64,000 nucleotides of DNA from positions 69,090-133,089 of the forward strand of contig CAZUDV010000012.1 in NCBI GenBank assembly GCA_964619555.1, given 5' to 3'. This document shows positions 26,971-35,000 of the stretch, piece by piece. Every line of letters begins with the position of its first letter. Position 1 is the stretch's first letter. This DNA is from JAGOPY01 sp964619555 (GTDB lineage: Bacteria; Bacteroidota; Bacteroidia; Bacteroidales; JAGOPY01). The translations under genes were made by a program, and so were the position numbers. A model generated the notes under the pieces. The model saw nothing but the letters and a program-made list of their open reading frames with translations, had not been told where the DNA came from and searched no databases.

Positions 26971-27003
26971 GTACGAATAAGTGTATAAAGCATTAATTCA
27001 TAC
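26971..27003. promoter_or_regulatory. 33-bp dyad operator, copy 1
   Basis: Inverted repeat GTACGAATAA-N13-TAATTCATAC. It fits the shared consensus GTAyGAATAA-N13-TTATTCrTAC, found again upstream of paralog 2. Its edge is 9 bp upstream of the -33 box, a position typical of an activator. The neighbouring LuxR-type regulator is the natural candidate binder (inference). Confidence 0.75.
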
Positions 27004-27062
27004 ATCATTGATTTCTTTCTTAAGATATTTTCATTCGAAATCTTTCAAATGAATTTTGACAT

Positions 27063-27095
27063 AAAAAAAGGCTGCCCTAGGGAGCAGCCTTTTTA
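27063..27095 (-). terminator. Intrinsic terminator after paralog 2
   Basis: AAAAAGGCTGC pairs with GCAGCCTTTTT around CCTAGGGA (27065-27094). It lies just downstream of the paralog 2 stop and upstream of the paralog 1 promoter, so the two genes are separate transcription units. Confidence 0.9.
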
Positions 27096-27111
27096 TAAAC
27101 ATCTATTTTGA

Positions 27112-28167
27112 TTAATTCATTCTCCTGAAACGGATGATGGTAAATATTACGATGAGGCCTATCATGAGGGCTAAGGCCCAGTTGCTGACCGGTACAAGGC
27201 TCGGAGGATTGATGATTTCTTCTTCGTTCAGCACATAGGCAACGGGAATGGTAACCGACTGTCCTGGATTCAGGACCGGAATACGGGTAGCTACTGATAC
27301 GCCGACATCATTCACATACGGTGCTGCCTGGGCAGGAGCATTAGTGAAATCGAGCGGTTCATTGGGTGAATAAATCGCCAAACCACCGAGATTGACATGG
27401 GCCTTGGCATTGGGATGGTTCATGTGAAGGGCCATCGGGACACTGTAAAGAATGCCATTGCCGACAACCTGGGCCAGGTAATTCGGTGAGCTTGGCTGGG
27501 AACCGACATAATTGGAGGTGGTGAAATCTCCTCCAGGCAGGTCAACTTCCTGGTCAGGGTCAACCGCCCTGGCGTACTCCACATCGAAGATAGGATCCGG
27601 TCCGACATTGGTCAGGGTGACATCGATCATGAACTTGGCATCGTTGTCATCGAAGTGGAAATTCTGCACCACCTGGAGGCTCTGTCCGGCGGCCGTGGCA
27701 GTTCCTGTCCATACGGCGGAATTGTTGGAACCCGAGCTGGTATTCACCAGTGAAGCCTGGGGTACATCATAATATCCGACAGCTTCTGCATTATGGAAAG
27801 TGTATTCCACGCTCTGGTAGGTGAATTCTACCAGCCATCCTTCATAAGGAGAACCCGGCAGAAAATAGTCACCCGAATAAGGAGGCGCGCCGACTGCCCA
27901 TCCATCTTTCTGATAATCGGCTACAAAGCCAAGACCAAAATAATAGTTATGGTATCCTCCCGGTGCAGGAGTATTGATGGTACCACAGGATCCGGCTTCA
28001 GCTATCCCGATCTCAACAAAGTTGCCCTGGAGATATACTTCCGGAGCCCTCTGGCCTGAAGGCGGAATCGGAACCCAGTCCTCATTCGCCGGAACAGGTG
28101 TGTGTTGTGCAAAGGATACCATACCCATCAGCATCAAGAATAAGATTGACATTGTAATTCTTTTCAT
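27112..28167 (-). CDS. Exported protein with IPTL-like C-terminal anchor, paralog 2
   Basis: 351 residues, homologous to the gene at 25858-26907 along its whole length: signal peptide ending SFAQ, LQGNFVEIGIAEAGSCG, DYFLPGSPYEGWLVEF, VEYARAVDPDQEVD, and the tail VPVSNWAL plus membrane stretch plus RFRRMN. Function unknown; the tail suggests envelope sorting. Divergence between the bodies is moderate while the tail, signal region and promoter layout are kept, so both copies are under selection. Its 3' end and terminator region also resemble those of paralog 1. Confidence 0.85.
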   Translation of the reverse strand: MKRITMSILFLMLMGMVSFAQHTPVPANEDWVPIPPSGQRAPEVYLQGNFVEIGIAEAGSCGTINTPAPGGYHNYYFGLGFVADYQKDGWAVGAPPYSGDYFLPGSPYEGWLVEFTYQSVEYTFHNAEAVGYYDVPQASLVNTSSGSNNSAVWTGTATAAGQSLQVVQNFHFDDNDAKFMIDVTLTNVGPDPIFDVEYARAVDPDQEVDLPGGDFTTSNYVGSQPSSPNYLAQVVGNGILYSVPMALHMNHPNAKAHVNLGGLAIYSPNEPLDFTNAPAQAAPYVNDVGVSVATRIPVLNPGQSVTIPVAYVLNEEEIINPPSLVPVSNWALALMIGLIVIFTIIRFRRMN

Positions 28168-28176
28168 AAAAATTGA

Positions 28177-28219
28177 TTTTAAGTTTTAACTGAAAAATTG
28201 GTTTTAAGTTTTAACTGAA
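28177..28219. repeat. 18-bp direct repeat in the paralog 2 leader
   Basis: TTTTAAGTTTTAACTGAA occurs at 28177-28194 and 28202-28219, a 25-bp period, between the promoter (28232-28262) and start codon. It would be in the mRNA leader. Paralog 1 lacks it. Confidence 0.6.
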
Positions 28220-28231
28220 TTAATGACTTGG

Positions 28232-28262
28232 CAAAAATAAGCCGCCGGAACAGCGTAGTCAA
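28232..28262 (-). promoter_or_regulatory. TTG-N20-TATTTTTG promoter of paralog 2
   Basis: Minus strand: TTG (28260-28262), 20 bp, then TATTTTTG (28232-28239), an exact TAnnTTTG match. The 20-bp spacer and the 9-bp gap to the dyad operator are identical to those of paralog 1. It leaves a leader of about 60 bases. Confidence 0.82.
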
Positions 28263-28271
28263 GAAATAGAT

Positions 28272-28304
28272 GTATGAATAAACGTCCGGAACACTTATTC
28301 GTAC
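28272..28304. promoter_or_regulatory. 33-bp dyad operator, copy 2
   Basis: GTATGAATAA-N13-TTATTCGTAC, arms matching apart from one pyrimidine position. Compared with copy 1 the arm variants are swapped, as if the site were inverted, while arm length, 13-bp centre and distance to the -33 box are the same. Confidence 0.78.
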
Positions 28305-28453
28305 GTTAAATTCACTATTGAATTGTGAAAAATTTGTTAATTTACAAGGAGTATGAAATCACCTGATTATTTAATCTTTGGTTTCCAATAGATTAAATGA
28401 TATTTATTTTCATTTACGGATTTTTGCCAAAAATCATCGGATCGGGATGATAA

Positions 28454-29150
28454 TTATTGTTTGATTATTTTCAGGATATTGTTTTGGGTCTCGTTATTCG
28501 CGACGAGCTTGAGAAAATAAGTACCATTTTTAAGAAGAACGTAAATATCCCATCTGCAGGTGTGTCGTCCCCGGTTAAGGATTCCCGGAGATTTCGTTCT
28601 AATTTCAGGCTGTTCTCCGGGCATGATCACCGCACCTCCATTCGCCTGGACCATGCTTTTTATTCTCGGTGAATAGTGATCGGTATGGGAGTGCGTTATA
28701 AACAGCTTTCGATCTGATTGATGATCTCATTGGATAAAGATAAGGCCATCCGGAATATCCATCCGTCAAATCAAAAGCGAATACAACTTCCGGCGTCTTC
28801 ACAATAAAGCCGTGGTTATACATCATCCAGATGGCCATTTCTGAATCCAGTGGAGTTTTCATTTCATTCCTGGCTTTAATCATCATCTGGATATAAAAAT
28901 TTTGAACCTCCTGCGAGGTGCTGGCCGAATTTTCTTTCAGAATGGAATCCAGGGCCAGGATCGTTTCCTGGCGGATACCGGGATCTGTCAGGCTGGGTGG
29001 ATGATCCAGCATAGTACTGTGGAACTGAATACTATAGATACGATAATATAGATCGTAGAAAATTCTTTTTTTTACGAAATTCTTTATGTTTACTGGATCA
29101 CCAGTTTGCAGTTCGCAGAAGTTAATCGCTGCATTTTGAATCGTTTTATT
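28454..29150 (-). pseudogene. Decayed MBL-fold hydrolase with remnant T9SS domain
   Basis: Reading leftward, one frame encodes helical sequence ending in HGFIVKTPEVVFAFDLTDGY, typical of the strands before an MBL metal site. The coding then moves to a second frame (LSNEIINQI) and to a third, which has the metal motif THSHTDHYSP and NGGAVIMPGE near 28640-28720. Immediately after comes a T9SS-like tail (LKNGTYFLKLVANNETQ). The rest of the MBL domain, the start of the T9SS domain and any signal peptide are missing. The 5' end runs into a palindromic repeat. Frameshifts plus internal deletion indicate a dead gene. Confidence 0.7.
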
Positions 29151-29210
29151 GCCGCTGATTCGCAGATCAGTATGTGCATTTAGTGACAACTTTATCTGCG
29201 AATCTGCGGC
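29151..29210. repeat. Palindromic repeat, copy A
   Basis: Arms GCCGCTGATTCGCAGAT (29151-29167) and ATCTGCGAATCTGCGGC (29194-29210) are complementary with one mismatch. Near-identical to copy B at 31558-31617. It lies just downstream of the first beta-helix gene. Confidence 0.8.
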
Positions 29211-29219
29211 TTAAAACAT

Positions 29220-31541
29220 TCATCTCATCATGATCAATTTCTGCATGATCACCCGTTCTCCTGCATTCCCGCGAAGGATGTAAATGCCGTTGTCAAGCTC
29301 CCCGCGCTCCAGGATCACCGTGTGTTCCCCTTTTTGCCATTGAGCATTGATCAAGGACCTGACCTCCCGGCCGGTAAGGTCATATAGTTTTAATTCAATG
29401 TTTGAACCTTCAGGAAGATAGAATTTGATGGTTGTGTGATCGGTGAAAGGGTTTGGGTAACTCAGTGCGTTGAACTCAGAACTTAGAAATGCCCCATCTT
29501 CAACGCTTACCCCCAGCACCATAACCGTATTCGAGTTCTGGCTCGTCCACAGGGCGTTGTGGGCCCGCACCCTGAAATAATAAATTTCCGGTTCGAGGGA
29601 TGATACCAGCGCGAAAGTGTCTATTCCTGTACTCAGGTTAGAATAACCCGGCACCAGTGAATCAAAATTTTCATCGATCGCCACATCGAGGAAGTAATCC
29701 AGTGCCCACAGTGAATTCGTCCAGTTCGCCACGAAATAGTCCAGACCGATTTCTTCAGGCATAAGGGCAATCGGCGGAGCCGGCGGGTTATCCCATCTTT
29801 CATCCGCACCTACGTCAAATAAGAAATATTGCTGGTCGGGGCGGAATTCGCCATCATAGTCAACCCCCGGAGCGTAATAAACGGTGCCATCCACTTCCAG
29901 CGAATCAATGCCGGCATTTTTACAGGGGCTGGTCAGGGAAAGGTGACAGAGCGTATCGCCGGGAATGAATTGCGGATCCGCGTTGAAGTTATGGTCACCG
30001 GTCCATGGACCGTGAATGATTGGAGTACTGATATCGCAGTAAGAAATGGTGATTGTTTCAGTCGAGTTGTTATCGATGTCTTTTCCCAGCGGGGCGTCGT
30101 TATCCCAGAAAATGCAATTGAAGATCACTGGTGGGCTTAATGCCCCGTTGAACCGGAAGGCCCCGCCTCTTTCGTCGGCCGTGTTGCCCACAAATGTGTT
30201 ATTGGATACTATAGTTTTCTCTGATGGTTTTGAGCTCATAAGCTCTTTTGAATCTGCCATGTTATTCAATACCAGTCCGCCTGCCCTTCCTTGCCCACTC
30301 CCGCCGGCGTTATTCTCAAAGAACATATTATTCGTTATTTCGAGATTATATGAACTCTCTTCGTACATTCCGGCTCCCCGGAAACTTGCATTTTCACTGA
30401 TCAGGTTGGCATCAACTGTTACTTCATTTTCATAGGCAAATCCGAGATAAATCCCCCCACCTCGCCCATTATTGTTTGCAGTTCCTGAATTTTGGGATAT
30501 TTCATTCTCCGTGATCAGGGTTATTCCAAGTGGTAGTCCACAATAAAGCCCGGCACCCATCCACCAACCACTGGAAAAGACATTGATTTCATTATTGCTG
30601 ATCACATTTTGACCTAAGGTTAATGAAGCAGTCTGGTTGAGAGTAATACCCCCACCATTAACATTGGCTCCTGAAATGCTGTTGCCAATGAACGAATTAT
30701 GCCAAATGGCACAGTGCAAGTATTCAGCATAAAAGCCTCCCCCTTTTGAGATTACGGATATGCTGCTGGTCTCAACAATGTTGTTGCGGATGATATTGCC
30801 AGAAAAATTAAGCGAACAGATGTAGGGTGACGGCGAGGTGGCGACAATACCCCCACCCAATCCAGCTCCGGGTCCGGGATTGTAACAATAATTATTTTCT
30901 ATAATATTATACGCTATCCGGGCATTTCCCCACACTTCGATTCCTCCTCCGGATGCGCCCTGGACTGTTGCCAGTGATTGATTGTCTCTAATCAGGTTAT
31001 TTTCAATAATGGCCCAGGAGTCAATTGAGTCGTTGTAACTCATGATACCAGCGCCCCAGGCATTTTCCGTACCACTGAGTATATTGTTTATAATTTTGTT
31101 GTTCAGTATTTTAGCCGTGGCGTGATAGCATACAATACCACCTCCGATCCTGGCATCATAGTTTTGCAGGTATATCCCCGATCCATTTGTAATGGTAAGG
31201 CCGCAAATTACTGAAGTCGTATCTTCTCCCATATCCAAAGTGATTACCGAACCAAAATCCGGGTTCGCCGGCTGGCTCCCGTCAATCACCGTGTTGTTGA
31301 TGTGGTTGGTGTCGGCATCCATGATGAAATGGCTGGCCACGGTGATGGCCTTTCCATTGAAGTTGATGTTTTCCAGGTACGTCCCGTCGGCGACGAGCAC
31401 CGTGTCGCCATCGTTTGCGGCATCGATCCCTGCCTGGATCGTCGGCTGATCCGCAGGGACGTGGATAATTTGCGCCACACCCAATTGCGAAATGAGAAAT
31501 ACGCAATGCGCAATGAGAAATGAAAGGATGATTGTTTTCAT
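29220..31541 (-). CDS. Right-handed beta-helix surface protein with T9SS domain, paralog 1
   Basis: 773 residues: signal peptide (KTIILSFLIAHCVFLISQL), a pectate-lyase-like start (PADQPTIQAGIDAANDGDTV), a parallel beta-helix of many short repeats rich in 'NN.I..N' (about 90-520), a fibronectin-III-like segment (about 590-680) and a T9SS C-terminal domain (about 690-773; LSYPNPFTDHTTIKFYLPEG). No lyase catalytic residues can be assigned, so an adhesion or glycan-binding role is as likely as enzymatic. Its first ~260 bp and last ~300 bp are almost identical to the neighbour at 31627-33972 while the middle is diverged. Confidence 0.87.
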   Translation of the reverse strand: MKTIILSFLIAHCVFLISQLGVAQIIHVPADQPTIQAGIDAANDGDTVLVADGTYLENINFNGKAITVASHFIMDADTNHINNTVIDGSQPANPDFGSVITLDMGEDTTSVICGLTITNGSGIYLQNYDARIGGGIVCYHATAKILNNKIINNILSGTENAWGAGIMSYNDSIDSWAIIENNLIRDNQSLATVQGASGGGIEVWGNARIAYNIIENNYCYNPGPGAGLGGGIVATSPSPYICSLNFSGNIIRNNIVETSSISVISKGGGFYAEYLHCAIWHNSFIGNSISGANVNGGGITLNQTASLTLGQNVISNNEINVFSSGWWMGAGLYCGLPLGITLITENEISQNSGTANNNGRGGGIYLGFAYENEVTVDANLISENASFRGAGMYEESSYNLEITNNMFFENNAGGSGQGRAGGLVLNNMADSKELMSSKPSEKTIVSNNTFVGNTADERGGAFRFNGALSPPVIFNCIFWDNDAPLGKDIDNNSTETITISYCDISTPIIHGPWTGDHNFNADPQFIPGDTLCHLSLTSPCKNAGIDSLEVDGTVYYAPGVDYDGEFRPDQQYFLFDVGADERWDNPPAPPIALMPEEIGLDYFVANWTNSLWALDYFLDVAIDENFDSLVPGYSNLSTGIDTFALVSSLEPEIYYFRVRAHNALWTSQNSNTVMVLGVSVEDGAFLSSEFNALSYPNPFTDHTTIKFYLPEGSNIELKLYDLTGREVRSLINAQWQKGEHTVILERGELDNGIYILRGNAGERVIMQKLIMMR
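31482..31523. repeat. Heptamer array inside signal-peptide code, copy 1
   Basis: Six 7-bp units (CAATTGC, GAAATGA, GAAATAC, GCAATGC, GCAATGA, GAAATGA) lie inside the start of the beta-helix gene and encode most of its hydrophobic signal peptide core. The 7-bp period shifts frame each unit, so three units give one 7-residue protein period. Confidence 0.75.
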
Positions 31542-31557
31542 GGTCTAGCAATTTATT

Positions 31558-31617
31558 GCCGCTGATTCGCAGATCAGTATGTGCAATAAGTGACATCTTA
31601 ATCTGCGAATCTGCGGC
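31558..31617. repeat. Palindromic repeat, copy B
   Basis: Arms GCCGCTGATTCGCAGAT (31558-31574) and ATCTGCGAATCTGCGGC (31601-31617), with a slightly different centre from copy A. It occupies the 85-bp gap between the tandem beta-helix genes, directly after the stop of the upstream one. Confidence 0.8.
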
Positions 31618-31626
31618 TTAAAACAT

Positions 31627-33972
31627 TCATCTCATCATGATTAATTTCTGCATGATCACCTGTTCTCCTGCATTCCCGCGAAGGATGTAAATGCCGTTGT
31701 CAAACTCCCCGCGCTCCAGGATCACCGTGTGCTCCCCCTTCTCCCAGTGACCGCTTACCACTGACCTGACTTCCCGGCCGGTGAGGTCAAATAGTTTTAA
31801 TTCAATGCCTGAATCTTCAGGGAGATAAAATTTGATCGTTGTGTGATCGCTGAAAGGATTGGGAAAACTCTGAACTCTGAACTTATCACTCTGAACTGCC
31901 TTATCTTCGATACCTACTCCCAGTATCATCACCGTATTCGAATTCTGGCTAGTCCACAAGGCGTTGCAGGCTCTTACCCTGAAATAATACAAACCCGGTT
32001 CAAGATTCGAAACCAGGGCGAAAGTGTCTTTTGCAACCTGAAGGTCGTCATAACCCGGAACAAAATACACAAAGGATTCATCGTAAGCAACATCGAGTTC
32101 ATACCAAATCGCCCATATGGAACTGGTCCATATTGCTACAAAATAATCGAACCCTATCTCTTCGGGATAGAATGCATGCGGTGCATCCGGCACATCGTAG
32201 AATTCATCCGCCCCAATGTCCACAGAGCCTGAAGGATTGGGACGAGGCTCACCTTCAAAGTCAAATAAGGGCGTTTGCATGGATTGCAGGCCGGCATCCT
32301 TGCATGGACTTGCCTGTGTGAGATGATATCCCCAGCTCAAGAGCGGGTCTGCATTTATATTATTATTACCCTCCCAGAGTCCGCCTATGGAATTCGTATC
32401 AATGTCATTATATGATATCGTGAATGGCAATGCACTCCAGTTCCGGATATCTTTTCCAATGGGACTTGTATTATTCCAGAAGATGCAGTTGTATATTTCA
32501 GGTGCCGCCAGGAACCCTTCAAATCGTATACCTCCTGCATCATGTGTAGCCTCGTTGTCGTAAAAGGAGTTATTGATAAGAATGAATTGACCGGATAAAT
32601 TGTTATCCTGAACATTGCTTGGATGGTACATTCCAATGGCTCCTCCCCGATAACTGGTATTGGAACCAAAAACATTGTTGCTTATTTTTAATCCATAACA
32701 TCCCCTTTCATATATACCTGCCCCATGGTAAGCTTCATTCAGTTTGAATTGATTTCCCTCCACCAAAATTGAAATGGTGTCCGCTTCGAGAATAGATAAT
32801 CCTCCGCCGGCACCAATGGGTTCGATAGGGCCGGTATTATGAAAGAAATAATTACCTTTCACTATTCCGCTGGCCTCTGGAAAGAAGTAGGCACATCCGG
32901 CGCCATACCATATCGAGTCGGCATCCACCTCGTTATATGTTATCGTATTGTTGATACACTCTGTATAACCGGGATAATAGAACTGCAACCCGCCACCGTC
33001 AGCTTCCCAGCCTGAAGCGGAATTATAACTGAAATCATTACCGGTCACATAAGATTCCGAATCGAAGACTCCCAATCCTCCTGCTGTTGCTGCGTAGGTT
33101 GGATTTGCAGCACTGATTGAATTATACTGGAAAATATTGTCTGAGATTGTGGCCTCCATGTAAGCAATGATGACTCCGCCACCACTGCCTCCCATATTCG
33201 ATCCGGCGGTGTTATAACGGACCAGGTTATTGTTAAAAGTGAGCATATCCAATGGCGGCGCAGTCGGTGACCCAATATACATTCCCCCTCCGGCCGCATT
33301 GCCCAGATTTCCGTTCGTGGTGTTATAGGCTATCACGTTGTGGCAGATCCTGGCATTGATCCATATCTCGCATCCGCCGCCGGTGGCCCAGCTGGTTGTT
33401 GCCGTTGCTTGATTATTGCTAATGATGTTGTTTTCCAGGATAAGCCAGTAATTGCCCTCGGATTTTACACAGGCCAAACCTCCTCCGAATGCATAGTTTG
33501 GTTCGGAAACTTCATTTCCAGTGATTTTGTTGTGAATGATCCTGGCGCCTGAATTATAACAGATAATGCCGCCTCCAACCCTGGCACCGAAGGTTGGTTC
33601 CGGCCAACCTGTCCCGCCTGTAATAGTAAAACCGCAAATAATTGACGTAGTGTCTTCCCCGTTGGTGAATGCAACTGTGGACCCGTAATCCGGATTAGCC
33701 GGCTGGCTCCCGTCGATCAACGTGTTGCCGATGTGGTTCGTATCCGCATCCATGATAAAGTGGCTGGCCACGGTTATGGCCTTGCCCATGAAGCTGATGT
33801 TTTCCAGGTACGTCCCGTCGGCGACGAGCACCGTGTCGCCATCGTTTGCGGCATCGATCCCTGCCTGGATCGTCGGCTGATCCGCAGGGACGTGGATAAT
33901 TTGCGCCACACCCAATTGCGAAATGAGAAATACGCAATGCGCAATGAGAAATGAAAGGATGATTGTTTTCAT
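31627..33972 (-). CDS. Right-handed beta-helix surface protein with T9SS domain, paralog 2
   Basis: 781 residues with the same layout as the neighbour: identical signal peptide, pectate-lyase-like start, long parallel beta-helix (about 90-540), fibronectin-like part (about 600-690) and T9SS domain (about 700-781; VQSFPNPFSDHTTIKFYLPE). The helix body is diverged, the ends are nearly identical in DNA. An upstream in-frame ATG (34020) would precede the signal peptide, so the ATG at 33972 is used. Role unknown; probably a surface glycan-binding or adhesive protein. Confidence 0.87.
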   Translation of the reverse strand: MKTIILSFLIAHCVFLISQLGVAQIIHVPADQPTIQAGIDAANDGDTVLVADGTYLENISFMGKAITVASHFIMDADTNHIGNTLIDGSQPANPDYGSTVAFTNGEDTTSIICGFTITGGTGWPEPTFGARVGGGIICYNSGARIIHNKITGNEVSEPNYAFGGGLACVKSEGNYWLILENNIISNNQATATTSWATGGGCEIWINARICHNVIAYNTTNGNLGNAAGGGMYIGSPTAPPLDMLTFNNNLVRYNTAGSNMGGSGGGVIIAYMEATISDNIFQYNSISAANPTYAATAGGLGVFDSESYVTGNDFSYNSASGWEADGGGLQFYYPGYTECINNTITYNEVDADSIWYGAGCAYFFPEASGIVKGNYFFHNTGPIEPIGAGGGLSILEADTISILVEGNQFKLNEAYHGAGIYERGCYGLKISNNVFGSNTSYRGGAIGMYHPSNVQDNNLSGQFILINNSFYDNEATHDAGGIRFEGFLAAPEIYNCIFWNNTSPIGKDIRNWSALPFTISYNDIDTNSIGGLWEGNNNINADPLLSWGYHLTQASPCKDAGLQSMQTPLFDFEGEPRPNPSGSVDIGADEFYDVPDAPHAFYPEEIGFDYFVAIWTSSIWAIWYELDVAYDESFVYFVPGYDDLQVAKDTFALVSNLEPGLYYFRVRACNALWTSQNSNTVMILGVGIEDKAVQSDKFRVQSFPNPFSDHTTIKFYLPEDSGIELKLFDLTGREVRSVVSGHWEKGEHTVILERGEFDNGIYILRGNAGEQVIMQKLIMMR
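33913..33954. repeat. Heptamer array inside signal-peptide code, copy 2
   Basis: Same six 7-bp units as in the neighbouring paralog, encoding the same signal peptide core. It was duplicated or converted together with the gene start. Confidence 0.75.
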
Positions 33973-34297
33973 GGCTGGTAAGATTTGGTCAATAAATGGA
34001 GAATGGGCGATAAAACACAAATCCTAATCCCAGCGGAAAGATTAACATTCTGGATTATAGACCTGACGCTTAAAGATACAATAATTTGAGTGGAAAAGCA
34101 ACAGTAATAGCGATTAAATTATTTGCCCAACGACCTGGAAGGAATTGTCTGGGAAGCGATGTCGAAGTGATTTTTTTAATTCATTTGACATGCACAAGCT
34201 CATTCCTCAGTTAACAAACATTGCGAAATGTGAAATGACACTGGGAAATGCGAAATGAAACTGAATTTCCCGTAACTTGCGGTGTTTCATCATTGCC
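33973..34297. other. 325-bp intergenic region
   Basis: Divergent spacer between the beta-helix and START genes. The left two thirds show no gene, hairpin or clear promoter. The right part carries a heptamer array (34223-34263) and, at about 34272, TAACTTGC, a one-base-short match to the -7 box in front of the START gene. Confidence 0.6.
34223..34263. repeat. Heptamer array upstream of the START gene
   Basis: GCGAAAT, GTGAAAT, GACACTG, GGAAATG, CGAAATG, AAACTGA: imperfect but strictly 7-bp spaced units, related in sequence to the array in the beta-helix signal peptide. Confidence 0.6.
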
Positions 34298-34906
34298 ATG
34301 AAGAACTTTATTTTTTCACCTTTAATTTTATTGATCCTGTTCTTCCTGCCGGGAAAATTACAGTCTCAACAATGGGAGTTTGCCAGGGAAAAGGATGGGA
34401 TAACGATCAGTACCCGGCCTGAAGCCGGCAGCCACTACAAGGCCTTTAAAGGAGAGGTGGAGTTGCATGCCAGCATTGATTTAATCAGCCGGATGCTGGA
34501 GGATGTGGAGCAGTTTGATGTATGGGATGAGGATATCAGCGAGATAAGGGTCCTGGAACACGATCCTGGCAAATCGCTCAGGTATTATGTAGTGTATGAT
34601 CTTCCCTGGCCGTTTACCGACCGGGACTTGTGTGTCGAGGCGGTTTTTTCTTCCGAGCCGGCTTCCCTGGCCCGGATCCTGCAGTCCAGGTCAGTTCCTG
34701 AAGCCGTGCCATTGAATGAGGATCATGTCAGGATTGTCAATTACTGGCAAAAATGGATCATACAGCCCCTGGAAGGCGGCTTGGTCCGTTTGACCGTGGA
34801 AGGATTTGCCGATCCCGCAGGGGATATCCCGGCCTGGATCGCCAACATGGCCATAACTGACACACCGTTGAACATGCTTGGATCGATTCGGGAAGAGGTG
34901 GAATAG
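34298..34906 (+). CDS. START-domain exported protein
   Basis: 202 residues: signal peptide or membrane anchor (KNFIFSPLILLILFFLPG), then a START-like lipid-binding domain (about 25-200) with WEFAREKDGITISTR at its start, YYVVYDLPWPFTDRD in the middle and PAWIANMAITDTPLNML at the end. These are common landmarks of bacterial START proteins, which bind hydrophobic ligands. Likely periplasmic. The ATG at 34298 gives the best signal sequence. The stop is followed after 1 bp by a heptamer array. Confidence 0.85.
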   Translation: MKNFIFSPLILLILFFLPGKLQSQQWEFAREKDGITISTRPEAGSHYKAFKGEVELHASIDLISRMLEDVEQFDVWDEDISEIRVLEHDPGKSLRYYVVYDLPWPFTDRDLCVEAVFSSEPASLARILQSRSVPEAVPLNEDHVRIVNYWQKWIIQPLEGGLVRLTVEGFADPAGDIPAWIANMAITDTPLNMLGSIREEVE

Positions 34907-34907
34907 G

Positions 34908-34928
34908 GTTTCTTGTTTCTGGTTTCTT
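34908..34928. repeat. Heptamer array after the START gene
   Basis: Three 7-bp units GTTTCTT, GTTTCTG, GTTTCTT, starting 1 bp after the stop codon. In the gene's sense orientation the unit equals that after the DUF3570 gene (54896-54923). Confidence 0.6.
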
Positions 34929-35000
34929 GTAATGCTTCCAGGTTACGAAAATCAAATTGTAAACTGAAAATCCTAAATCCCTTATTCTTAACTAATTTTT

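Noticed and set aside
25858..28167. T9SS cargo proteins
   Set aside because: The C-termini lack the PNP...G.Y sorting pattern and end in a membrane helix with Arg-rich tail, unlike the true T9SS domains elsewhere in the window.
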